Both the position numbers and the translations under genes were made by a program. The notes beneath the pieces were generated by a model. It saw only the letters and a list, made by a program, of their open reading frames with translations, was not told the origin of the DNA and made no database searches. Of a stretch of DNA of 15,083 nt, positions 1-6,932 are shown one piece after another; positions within the stretch are counted from its first letter, which is position 1, and each line of letters begins with the position of its first letter. Source of the DNA: Acidobacteriota bacterium (GTDB taxonomy: Bacteria > Acidobacteriota > Terriglobia > Terriglobales > Acidobacteriaceae); contig JAJYSL010000094.1 of assembly GCA_021793595.1 (NCBI GenBank), positions 1 through 15,083 of the forward strand, in the 5' to 3' direction.

Positions 1-232
1 GTGGTCGTGGTCGGTGGGGGCGTGGTGGTCGGCGGCGGCGGCGTTGTTGTCGTCGGCGGCGGGGTTGTGGTCGGCGGCGGCGTGGTCGTGGTCGGCGGCG
101 GCGTGGTCGTAGTCGGTGGCGGCGTTGTTGTAGTCGGCGGCGGCGTTGTGGTCGGCGGCGGCGTTGTCGTGGTCGGCGGCGGCGTTGTTGTAGTCGGCGG
201 CGGCGTTGTGGTCGGCGGCGGCGTTGTCGTCG
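1..232 (-). repeat. In-frame Thr/Pro-coding tandem repeat, 18/21-bp units
   Basis: Eleven to twelve tandem units of 18 or 21 bp encode (Thr3-4 Pro3) on the minus strand. There is a higher-order 60-bp period: bases 121-170 and 181-230 are identical over 50 bp, one 20-codon block. All units are multiples of three, so slippage would change linker length without breaking the frame. The array continues past the left edge, so the full copy number is unknown. The plus strand also reads open here as a Val/Gly repeat, which is a by-product of the codon pattern. Confidence 0.9.
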
Positions 233-596
233 GAGCGGCTGCAACGGTCAGCGTCAGCGCGCCTGTCACGTTATCTTTCAGCGAGTCTGACAGCACCACA
301 TTGAATGTGTATGTCCCGGGTGTCGCGGGAGTACCGCTGACGTTCCCGTTTGAACTGATCGAAAAACCCTGCGGAAGCGACGACTGCCCAAAGCTCCAGG
401 AATACGGCGGTTGCCCTCCGTTGGCTGCCAGCGTCACCGTGTAACTGGAGCCGGCTGTCGCGGAAGGAATGCTGGTGGTCACCAGGCTCAGCGGCGGATA
501 GCAGGTTGTGGGGGGTCCGCCTGCAATCACGCTGGCGGGTAGAACACTGAATAGAAAAATCAGAACTGCGAGGGGGAGAAGATATTTGCGGATCAT
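1..596 (-). CDS. Secreted Ig-like (He_PIG-type) protein with Pro/Thr-rich linker, partial
   Basis: About 198 residues are visible from an ATG at 596; the C-terminus lies beyond the left edge. Residues 1-24 form a signal peptide (start MIRKYLLPLAVLIF, ending near SVIA). Residues about 33-116 look like one He_PIG-type putative Ig domain: the stretch LPQGFSISSNGNVSGTPATP followed by a GTYTF strand and a short LTLTV end is the usual signature. From about residue 119 the chain is only alternating Thr3-4 and Pro3 blocks, like the flexible, often O-glycosylated linkers of secreted bacterial hydrolases and adhesins. A downstream catalytic or binding domain is expected beyond the edge, but it cannot be seen, so function is unknown. 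A GGAG Shine-Dalgarno lies 11 nt before the ATG, inside a hairpin loop. A possible -10 (TATAAG, minus strand) sits at 669-674. It is separated from the gene upstream on the same strand by 340 bp, so it is probably transcribed alone. Confidence 0.8.
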   Translation of the reverse strand, partial: MIRKYLLPLAVLIFLFSVLPASVIAGGPPTTCYPPLSLVTTSIPSATAGSSYTVTLAANGGQPPYSWSFGQSSLPQGFSISSNGNVSGTPATPGTYTFNVVLSDSLKDNVTGALTLTVAAAPTTTPPPTTTPPPTTTTPPPTTTTPPPTTTPPPTTTTPPPTTTTPPPTTTTPPPTTTPPPTTTTPPPPTTTPPPTTT

Positions 597-600
597 TAAC

Positions 601-620
601 TTTCAGACTCCATTCTGAAA
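601..620 (-). promoter_or_regulatory. Hairpin presenting the ribosome binding site in its loop
   Basis: TTTCAGA (601-607) and TCTGAAA (614-620) are perfect 7-bp arms around a 6-nt loop, CTCCAT on the plus strand. In the minus-strand mRNA the loop reads AUGGAG and carries the GGAG Shine-Dalgarno of the secreted Ig/PT gene, whose ATG begins 4 nt after the stem. The pairing is seen in the sequence; a role in translation control is inferred. Confidence 0.4.
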
Positions 621-838
621 AACTTCCTGCGAATGGCCGAGATCTGCCTCATCGACAGCTTCCGAACCCTTATATACACAACAAGTTTGGCAACCATAGG
701 ACAGCACCAAACTGACAAGACCGCAATTGATGCAGGGCAGGAAACTGAATTCCACGAAAAGAGCCGTCAACCTACTCCTATCCGCAGCAGGACGGACGTC
801 TGGGTACCGCCCTGCACCGGATGGAAGTGATGGTCAAA

Positions 839-864
839 GGGATACCACCCAAAAAGGGTGTCCC
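839..864 (-). terminator. Possible terminator hairpin after the O-antigen ligase gene
   Basis: Arms GGGA+CACCC (839-842, 846-850) and GGGTG+TCCC (856-864) pair over 9 bp with a 3-nt bulge and a 5-nt loop. Read on the minus strand, the stem is followed by TTTGACC, which is only a weak U-tract. It lies about 75 bp past the ligase stop at 937. The structure is visible, but the poor U-run makes terminator function uncertain. Confidence 0.35.
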
Positions 865-893
865 CTCGTCCACGATTACCCATTAGCTTTGAT

Positions 894-923
894 TTTTGGG
901 TCTAGCATAATGATAACCCAAAA
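894..923. repeat. Perfect 8-bp inverted repeat downstream of the ligase gene
   Basis: TTTTGGGT (894-901) and ACCCAAAA (916-923) are perfect inverted repeats around a 14-nt loop, 13 bp past the ligase stop codon. There is no U-tract after the stem on the minus strand, so a standard intrinsic terminator is doubtful. It could stabilise the mRNA 3' end or be chance. Confidence 0.35.
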
Positions 924-936
924 TGGACTCACCGGC

Positions 937-2307
937 CTATGCCTGCAAGTGGATTCCTGGTGGAGGAACCTGCGCGCGCAATGCCGGGAGCAACGCAGGA
1001 GACCATTGTTGCTCAATCACGCGCGCTGCTGGCACCCCGGGCTCATCCACTTCGGTTTCCGTAACTTGTTGCTGCAGCATAGGTAAGAGGCCGATAGACG
1101 CGGCCATGGAACCTATCAGGAACCACATATCCCGATACAGGTTGTGGGCGGCATAGCCATCAAATAGCAGCAGAGCCAGGATGATATTGAACATCGCAGG
1201 CAGTGTCTGCAGAAACTGGGATGCGTTGACGGCCACCAATTGTTTTCGCAATCGAAAATTCAACTTGAACACGCAAACTAGATATCCTCCAAACGTGAAA
1301 ATCCCGACCAGGCCCAGTTCTCCCAAAAGCTTGAAATACAGCGAGTGTGCATTCAGGAATATCCTGCGGCCATTTCTCGGCCAATACTTCATTCCGTTCG
1401 CAGCCGTATAATCTCCCGCTCCAATTCCAGTGATTGGATTGCTCTCAAACATGGCCACACCGCCTTTCCAGCTCAGAATGCGGTTTTGATAGGACAGGTC
1501 CGTCTTCAGGGTTTTTACCGTTTCGTACCGGGCCTTGTATTGTTGCGGAATCGCCATCCATACCACAGGGGCTAGCGCCACCAGAACTGGCAGGTAGATC
1601 AAATTCTTTGGCCTGCGAAACACCAGCAGCAGCGCCAGGAAAAGCACACCGGATGCTGCGGCGCGAGATCCTGTGTCGACAATCGTCACCAGGTAAACCG
1701 CTGTGGAAACAACGGCGATGACTCGCATCCAGACTGGATTTGATCGCCCCATGAGTGCAAGGCATAGCGGTATAGTCACCAGCAGGGTGATCGCCATGGT
1801 ATCTGGGTCCCCTGCCGAACTGGTAATACCTATCGCGCGATCGATGTTCATTCTGACGATCATGATCCCGTGCTGGTAATTCCACAGCGCACTTCCCCCT
1901 AGCCAGTCCACCAGCAGAATTTCCGTCAAAATAAACCATTTAATGCGCTTCTCTGTGGTCAAAAGAGCGGTCACAAAGAAGAGAAAAACGACGGTCTCCA
2001 AATACGAGATGCATGCGGCCAGCGCACCACCCCGCCAGAATGCCAACGGAATGGACAGGATCATTGCCCCGTAAAACGCAAGGAACCAACGCATCGGCGA
2101 AGGAAAGCGCAATTTCTGTCCGTGGATTAAGATCGCCACTAGCAGAAGCCCAGCCACGATCCTCTCCAGGTGCAAAGGCGCCAACTGCGGATAGATCTCA
2201 CCGGGTTGCAATTCCATCACGATCAAGAGCGCGAGAAGGCCGATGTAGGGCCTCGTCAAACCCACCATCGCCAATATAAAAATCACCAAAACAACAATTA
2301 TTTCCAT
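937..2307 (-). CDS. O-antigen ligase / polymerase family membrane protein (Wzy_C type)
   Basis: This 456-residue polytopic inner-membrane protein belongs to the O-antigen ligase (Wzy_C-like) family, which moves or polymerises undecaprenyl-linked glycans on the periplasmic face. About 10-12 hydrophobic segments are visible. Family marks are D211-TGSR with Arg215 opening a periplasmic region, NPITGIGAGDY at 290-300, and NAHSLYFKLLGELG with His321; an Arg and a His in such loops are the functionally important positions in WaaL-type ligases. The last 45 or so residues form a Pro-rich, probably cytoplasmic tail. ATG at 2307 is preceded by GAGGACAAGG. Sequence alone does not separate a WaaL ligase, a Wzy polymerase and an exosortase-associated O-glycosylation ligase. 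It is divergent from a flippase, which fits a polysaccharide export role. Base composition looks somewhat more AT-rich than the amidase or aminotransferase genes, a possible sign of transfer that was not measured. Confidence 0.85.
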   Translation of the reverse strand: MEIIVVLVIFILAMVGLTRPYIGLLALLIVMELQPGEIYPQLAPLHLERIVAGLLLVAILIHGQKLRFPSPMRWFLAFYGAMILSIPLAFWRGGALAACISYLETVVFLFFVTALLTTEKRIKWFILTEILLVDWLGGSALWNYQHGIMIVRMNIDRAIGITSSAGDPDTMAITLLVTIPLCLALMGRSNPVWMRVIAVVSTAVYLVTIVDTGSRAAASGVLFLALLLVFRRPKNLIYLPVLVALAPVVWMAIPQQYKARYETVKTLKTDLSYQNRILSWKGGVAMFESNPITGIGAGDYTAANGMKYWPRNGRRIFLNAHSLYFKLLGELGLVGIFTFGGYLVCVFKLNFRLRKQLVAVNASQFLQTLPAMFNIILALLLFDGYAAHNLYRDMWFLIGSMAASIGLLPMLQQQVTETEVDEPGVPAARVIEQQWSPALLPALRAQVPPPGIHLQA

Positions 2308-2488
2308 CTAGACCTTGTCCTCACCAATCCCGATGTGCCCATCGCCACACCAGCACGCCTCATGCCAACTGTTATCCGCAGTTCCAATTAATAACCTCGC
2401 GGCAATCTTGAACGCTGCAAAATGCCCCAAACCTGCCTCCAACGCTCCCTTTTATGCCGCTCGGCCAAAAATCTCCAGCCAACAGAAG

Positions 2489-2498
2489 GGAATATTCC
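2489..2498. promoter_or_regulatory. Palindrome GGAATATTCC
   Basis: A perfect 10-bp palindrome. The flanks extend the symmetry imperfectly, as GAAG before and CTTC after, with one extra G on the left. Its place in the divergent spacer, 17 bp from a second inverted repeat, makes it an operator candidate. A short AT-centred palindrome can also arise by chance. Confidence 0.3.
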
Positions 2499-2515
2499 TT
2501 CTTCCCGCAACAAGA

Positions 2516-2531
2516 GTGCAAAAGTTTGCAC
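2516..2531. promoter_or_regulatory. Candidate operator GTGCAAA-AG-TTTGCAC
   Basis: Two perfect 7-bp arms, GTGCAAA (2516-2522) and TTTGCAC (2525-2531), are separated by 2 bp. This compact symmetric 16-mer is the size and form bound by dimeric HTH repressors. It lies 138 bp before the flippase start and about 208 bp before the ligase start, and no regulator gene is in the window. The binding protein is unknown; the regulatory role is inferred from symmetry and position. Confidence 0.4.
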
Positions 2532-2669
2532 ATATGCGCCGTCCGAAATGCTTTTCCTTAACTGCTAGCCTCACTTTAGACGGATCGGGCGTTCCTGCCT
2601 TTGGCCAGTCACATGCACCAGAAAGACCGGTATCTGCATCCTCATTCGTAAACCGGGAGCTTCACTGCT

Positions 2670-4223
2670 GTGGCATCCACTGTCCCAAAGCTAGAACATC
2701 GCAAGCATTTTTCCCTGAAAAAGCTGGTTCGAGGTTCCAGCAGTCGCATGCTCCGCATGGTGATCCTGGCCCTCATCGGCTTCTTCATCATGCCTTTCAC
2801 CGTTCATAAGCTAGGCGCCGAACAATATGGGATCTGGGCCATCGCGATGGCCTTCATCGGGTACTACAGCTTCCTGGATCTCGGGCTCTCAGGGGCGGTC
2901 TTCACCCATATGGCCTACGCTTTTGGGCAGGAGGACCATGAGGAAGCCCGCAATATCTATGGCGCGGCCACGCGGATTTTTGCGGCAGTCGCGCTGATTC
3001 TTCTCACTGTCACCATCGTGCTCGCTGCCGGCGTCTATTTCCTACACTATGCCCATAGCCGCGAACTGGCCGTCGTCTTTCTCATTGTTGGTTTTGGGAC
3101 TGCGATCACCTTTGGCATGCGAGTCCCCTTCGGAACTCTGAATGCCGGACAGCATTTCGATATCACCGCGTGGGTGCTGATCCTTACCGGGTTGTTGCGG
3201 GCCACTGGCACTGTGATTGTCCTCAATGCACACTGTGGCGTGATTGCGCTCGCCTGGCTCAGCGTTCTGACCGCAATTCCGGCGAATGCCATCATTCTCT
3301 GGACAGTGAACCATGAGTATCCGTTCCTGAAGATCTTTTCCTGGCCCCGCTGGAATCGAAGCACATCGCGAAAACTCTTTAGCTTCGGCGGACCTGTTCT
3401 CATCGGGCAAATTGCGGATCGCATCCGCTTCCAGACAGACACGCTCACCGTCTCGTTCTTCATCGGCCTGACGGCGGTCACACACTACAGCATCGGCTCA
3501 ACTTTGGTCATCTATTACATGGATGGAATCGACGCCATCGTCGGCGTGATGATGCCCTTGCTAAGTATGCAGAAGAGCGTCAGCGATCATGCCGGGTTCG
3601 AGCGCAGCTATTTCTCCGGCACGCGCGTTGCTTTGGCCAGTTCCGCCTTTATCGCCTTCGGCATGATTGCCTGGTCGCGCGACTTCGTCTCTCTCTGGAT
3701 GGGCTCAGCCTTCACTGACGTATATCCCATCATCGTCATTCTCTCGATTGCGGTGTTTCTTGAGACTTCGCAGGCCACCTCCGTCAACGCACTCTATGCC
3801 AGCTTGCACCAAAAGGCTTACGCCCTTCTCAACGTCAGCGAAGCCCTTGCCAACCTCGTCCTTAGTGTTTTGTTGGTGCGGCCCTACGGCATGATCGGCG
3901 TCGCCCTCGGCACGTTGATTCCCAGCATTGTCTTCCGTGGCATCGTGCAACCAATCGTCGTGCAACGCGTCCTCAACATCAAAATTCGGGACACCGCAAT
4001 CGTCTATCTGCGCACTGGCATTCGTTGTGCCGCGTTCCTGGCGCTGCCCTGGCTCATTTCGCATTTCCTGCTGCGCCGCACGTATTTCAGCTTGATCACA
4101 GTCGCCGTTCTTTCCTTCATGACATATGCAATCCCGGTGTGGTGGCTGGAGTTCAACGGTGTCGGTGCCGAGAAGCTCGCAGCCGCCTTCCGATCCGTGC
4201 GCCGTCTCCTTCTCGCCAACTAA
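2670..4223 (+). CDS. Wzx-like oligosaccharide flippase (MOP/polysaccharide biosynthesis family)
   Basis: This 517-residue inner-membrane protein with about 12-14 hydrophobic segments resembles the MOP-superfamily flippases, which turn undecaprenyl-linked oligosaccharides from the cytoplasmic to the periplasmic face. Visible family marks include the N-terminal segment near GFFIMPFTVHKLGAEQYGIW (residues about 38-57), the following FLDLGLSGAVF helix, the loop TSVNALYASLHQK, and the late RPYGMIGVALGTLIPSIV motif. The GTG at 2670 is chosen because GGGAG lies 10 nt upstream (2655-2659) and it gives a basic cytoplasmic N-terminus before the first helix; ATG 2748 (M27) is an alternative. It is divergent from the O-antigen ligase-family gene, a natural partner in a Wzx/Wzy-type route, and an amidase gene follows on the same strand after 41 bp. 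Which glycan it moves cannot be told. Confidence 0.85.
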   Translation: MASTVPKLEHRKHFSLKKLVRGSSSRMLRMVILALIGFFIMPFTVHKLGAEQYGIWAIAMAFIGYYSFLDLGLSGAVFTHMAYAFGQEDHEEARNIYGAATRIFAAVALILLTVTIVLAAGVYFLHYAHSRELAVVFLIVGFGTAITFGMRVPFGTLNAGQHFDITAWVLILTGLLRATGTVIVLNAHCGVIALAWLSVLTAIPANAIILWTVNHEYPFLKIFSWPRWNRSTSRKLFSFGGPVLIGQIADRIRFQTDTLTVSFFIGLTAVTHYSIGSTLVIYYMDGIDAIVGVMMPLLSMQKSVSDHAGFERSYFSGTRVALASSAFIAFGMIAWSRDFVSLWMGSAFTDVYPIIVILSIAVFLETSQATSVNALYASLHQKAYALLNVSEALANLVLSVLLVRPYGMIGVALGTLIPSIVFRGIVQPIVVQRVLNIKIRDTAIVYLRTGIRCAAFLALPWLISHFLLRRTYFSLITVAVLSFMTYAIPVWWLEFNGVGAEKLAAAFRSVRRLLLAN

Positions 4224-4264
4224 AGGGATGTAGACTTTCCGCGACTGTGATACAGTTCGGCATC

Positions 4265-6148
4265 ATGCTTGACCGTCGCCGTTTTCTTGCTGTCTGTTCG
4301 CAATTCGGGTTGGGTTCGACATTGTTGCCGGGTGCTCTTTATACCATCGCCGCCCAGGCGCAGACGGAGGCAACTCCCTCCGCCACCACCCCTCCATCGC
4401 TTCCACAAATTACACCCGACATGGTCGAGCAGGCGGCAGCGCTGGCCGGTGTTCCCCTCGCTCCCGATCAAATTTCCATGATGCTGGATGCCCTGAATCG
4501 GCAGCGCGACGGCTACTCTGCCATCCGCGGGCTTCACCTGCAGAACAGCGTCGCCACAGCCTATGTCTTCGATCCGTTGCCGCAGAACGCAATCATACAA
4601 ACCCAGCGCGAAGCCGCAAAATACGGCAACCCTCCCACGGTCGGCGAACCTCCCATCAATCTTGAGGAACTGGCATTTGCCAACATCCCAAAACTTGCCG
4701 AATATATTCGCACAAAAAAAGTCTCTTCCGTCGCTTTGACGGAGATGTACATCGAACGGATTCGCCGCTTCAATCCGTCATTGCATTTCCTCATCACGCT
4801 CACCGAGGAACGCGCCATGGCTCAGGCCAAAGCCGCCGACGCCGAGATCGCCTCTGGAACCTATCGCGGCCCGCTGCACGGATTGCCGTGGGGCGCAAAA
4901 GACTTGCTCGCAGTCAAAGGCTATCCCACCACCTGGGGTGCTAGCATCTTTGAGCATCAGACCTTCGACTACGATGCCACCGTCGTCAAGCGCCTCGATG
5001 CAGCCGGCGCCGTCCTGGTGGCGAAGCTAAGCCTTGGCGCATTGGCCATGGGCGATCAATGGTTCGGGGGCCGCACCCTCAATCCCTGGAACCGCCACCA
5101 AGGTTCGAGCGGATCTTCCGCGGGTCCGGCCTGCGCCACCGCGGCGGGATGCGTCGCCTTCTCCATCGGTTCGGAAACCCTCGGTTCCATTTCCTCGCCC
5201 TCCACTCGATGCGGCGTGACCGGTCTTCGCCCAACCTTTGGATTTGTGCCGCGCACCGGCGCCATGGCGCTTTCCTGGACCATGGACAAACTCGGCCCCA
5301 TCTGTCGCTCTGTGGAGGACTGCGCCCTGGTGATGAACAGCATCTATGGTCCGGATGGAAACGACCTAAGCGTGCAGAATGCCGCCTTCAACTGGGACGC
5401 CAATTTCGATTGGAAGACACTTCGTATCGGCTATGTCCCAACCGCCTTCGTGATGCCCAAGCGGTTGATAGAAACCATGCCGGCGGGATTGTCATCGGAC
5501 AAGCAAAAGAAATGGCGCGAGGATTATGCTCTTCGCCGCGCCTCCCGCGAACGAACCCGCTATGATCGCAACTTTGATATTGAGGCGCTCGATCAACTCA
5601 AGAGCATGGGCGTCAAATTAATTCCGGTCGAGCTGCCTAAACTTCCCTATGACGCCATGGCGAATCTATTATCCGCCGAAGCCGCTGCGGCTTTTGACGA
5701 GCTCACCATGACCGGCCGCGACAAGCTACTCACCGCCCAAGGTCCAGAAGACTGGCCCAACGTGTTTCGCGCCGCCAGGTTCTATCCTGCGGTCGAATAC
5801 ATCCAGGCGAATCGTGCACGCTCTCTCGCCATCCAGCAGATGGCCGCCATTTTTAAAATCGTCGATATCATCGCCGTACCCAGCGGGGGCGAGCAGCTCA
5901 CCATTACCAATCTCACCGGCCATCCCGCTGTAATTCAGCCCAATGGCATTCGCCAGAACGACTCGCCCAAACCTCCTGCCGTCGATACCGGCGACGAAGA
6001 TAATATTGGAGGTCCCGGCACCCCGGTCAGCATTACATTTCTCGGCAATCTGTATCAGGATGCGAAACTCTGCGCCTTCGCGCGCGCCTACCAGCAAGCC
6101 ACGGATTTTTACAAAATGCATCCGGATTTGTCCGGCATCGGCGGGTAG
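4265..6148 (+). CDS. Tat-exported amidase-signature family hydrolase
   Basis: This 627-residue enzyme of the amidase signature family hydrolyses C-N amide bonds with a Ser-cisSer-Lys triad. All three residues are present: Lys212 (GAKDLL), cis-Ser284 (GSSAGPA) and nucleophile Ser308 (ETLGSISSPS); the 24-residue spacing between the serines matches characterised members such as FAAH. Residues 1-33 form a twin-arginine signal (LDRRRFLAVC followed by a hydrophobic stretch ending AAQAQ), so it should be exported folded to the periplasm. The region at about 35-130 is a variable N-terminal extension. Export and length (GatA is near 480) argue against tRNA amidotransferase GatA. The ATG at 4265 is chosen because it places the Tat motif correctly; GTG 4247 is an in-frame alternative, and no strong Shine-Dalgarno is visible. 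The substrate is unknown; peptide or aryl-acyl amides are possible. It may be cotranscribed with the flippase. Confidence 0.88.
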   Translation: MLDRRRFLAVCSQFGLGSTLLPGALYTIAAQAQTEATPSATTPPSLPQITPDMVEQAAALAGVPLAPDQISMMLDALNRQRDGYSAIRGLHLQNSVATAYVFDPLPQNAIIQTQREAAKYGNPPTVGEPPINLEELAFANIPKLAEYIRTKKVSSVALTEMYIERIRRFNPSLHFLITLTEERAMAQAKAADAEIASGTYRGPLHGLPWGAKDLLAVKGYPTTWGASIFEHQTFDYDATVVKRLDAAGAVLVAKLSLGALAMGDQWFGGRTLNPWNRHQGSSGSSAGPACATAAGCVAFSIGSETLGSISSPSTRCGVTGLRPTFGFVPRTGAMALSWTMDKLGPICRSVEDCALVMNSIYGPDGNDLSVQNAAFNWDANFDWKTLRIGYVPTAFVMPKRLIETMPAGLSSDKQKKWREDYALRRASRERTRYDRNFDIEALDQLKSMGVKLIPVELPKLPYDAMANLLSAEAAAAFDELTMTGRDKLLTAQGPEDWPNVFRAARFYPAVEYIQANRARSLAIQQMAAIFKIVDIIAVPSGGEQLTITNLTGHPAVIQPNGIRQNDSPKPPAVDTGDEDNIGGPGTPVSITFLGNLYQDAKLCAFARAYQQATDFYKMHPDLSGIGG

Positions 6149-6258
6149 TAGAGCCATGCCACCAAGGCTCATCCCAAAAGAGCTGTCATCGCTGGTCGGC
6201 GTCGCGATGCGTGAGTCACCAAGTCACGACGGTGTCATCCTTGTCTCTCTAAAGCAGT

Positions 6259-6286
6259 GGCGCAGGGATCTTCGATACCCTGCGCC
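6259..6286. terminator. Strong hairpin between convergent genes, possible bidirectional terminator
   Basis: GGCGCAGGGATC (6259-6270) pairs with GATACCCTGCGCC (6274-6286) through a TTC loop and one bulged A, giving a 12-bp GC-rich stem. It sits in the 200-bp gap between the ends of the amidase gene (plus) and the DUF1697 gene (minus). The minus-strand side is followed by GCTTTAG and the plus-strand side by CAAGAAATT, so U-tracts are poor. Position and stem strength favour a terminator; the missing U-run lowers confidence. Confidence 0.45.
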
Positions 6287-6348
6287 CAAGAAATTCAGCT
6301 GCCCAAGATTCTTTCTCCGTGGCGGACTCCCCAGGGAATAAAAACCCT

Positions 6349-6867
6349 TCACGAGCGCAAACTGCCGGCCATTTCGGCAAGCTTGGCGATGGTGTTCATG
6401 TTGCGCGCCGTCCCGTGTTTTGCCGCGGGAATTTTCAGCTTCGTATCGCCGATACCATCCGGATAATATGCGTATATTTCGCGCACTCCCAGTCGAAGCT
6501 GTTCGCGAGTTTGGTTCGTCACCGTCTGCAATGCATCGGCACTCGGCTTGGCATCCAGAAAATACGCCACCGTGCGATTCCCCGGCATCTTGAAAAATGG
6601 ATTGTCTGCCACGACCGCAGTCAGTTCCGCCGCAGTGCGAACCATTACGCCAAGCGGTTTGCCGGCGTAGGCGCTCAACGCCGCTTCCAGTGCGGCTTTC
6701 ACTTGCGCTTCGGTTTTCGAGGACCGAAATACCACATTGCCGCTGGCGATGTACGTGCGCACGGCAAGAAATCCAGCCGCTTCGCACATTGCCTTCAACT
6801 GTGTCATCGACAGCTTGCCCGTGCCGCCGACATTTACAGCGCGCAACAGGGCGACGTATGCATTCAT
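6349..6867 (-). CDS. DUF1697 domain-containing protein
   Basis: This 172-residue soluble protein matches the DUF1697 family along its whole length, close to the family's usual size of about 180. It begins MNAYVALLRAVNVGG and continues with KLSMTQLKAMCEAAGF, then TYIASGNVVF, the most typical block, and later DNPFF and a C-terminal NMNTIAKL segment. It is probably cytoplasmic because no signal peptide is seen. The biochemical role of the family is not established. The reading frame stays open far upstream over the protease gene, but the conserved family start fixes the ATG at 6867. It lies 65 bp after the S53 protease stop on the same strand and may be read from the same transcript; only a weak ribosome binding site (GAGTGAGCGG) is visible. 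Confidence 0.88.
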   Translation of the reverse strand: MNAYVALLRAVNVGGTGKLSMTQLKAMCEAAGFLAVRTYIASGNVVFRSSKTEAQVKAALEAALSAYAGKPLGVMVRTAAELTAVVADNPFFKMPGNRTVAYFLDAKPSADALQTVTNQTREQLRLGVREIYAYYPDGIGDTKLKIPAAKHGTARNMNTIAKLAEMAGSLRS

Positions 6868-6932
6868 CTTGCCGCTCACTCGTGCAGCCTGGCTTCTGCG
6901 TTCGGCGCGTCCCTTTTGCTGCCATTCGCGCG

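Larger units (their letters stand above)
597..936. other. 340-bp intergenic region
   Basis: No convincing gene was found here. From high to low coordinate (the direction of both flanking genes) it holds an inverted repeat just after the ligase stop (894-923), a bulged hairpin (839-864), a possible -10 element TATAAG at 669-674 with no good -35, and a perfect 7-bp inverted repeat (601-620) holding the Shine-Dalgarno of the next gene. I looked for a known riboswitch and recognised none. Confidence 0.6.
2308..2669. other. Divergent intergenic region between ligase and flippase genes
   Basis: No coding sequence is supported here. The region must drive both the ligase gene (minus) and the flippase gene (plus). 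It contains a palindrome at 2489-2498 and a 16-bp inverted repeat at 2516-2531, described separately. I could not assign -35/-10 pairs on either strand with confidence. Confidence 0.6.

Noticed and set aside
9..232. CRISPR-like direct repeats
   Set aside because: Units are contiguous 18/21-bp in-frame coding repeats without unique spacers.
1..444. Plus-strand open frame of Val/Gly repeats
   Set aside because: It is the mirror of the Thr/Pro codon array. The minus strand has a signal peptide, an Ig-like domain and a ribosome site, while the plus frame has none of these.
597..936. Cyclic-di-GMP or other riboswitch before the secreted Ig/PT gene
   Set aside because: I read the minus strand for the conserved core of common riboswitches and found none, only simple hairpins.
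4025..4264. Upstream extension of the amidase frame overlapping the flippase
   Set aside because: The extension is the other frame of the flippase C-terminus and would bury the Tat signal; the start at 4265 places it at the N-terminus.
4265..6148. GatA subunit of the tRNA amidotransferase
   Set aside because: The protein has a Tat export signal, is about 150 residues longer than GatA, and no gatB or gatC is nearby.
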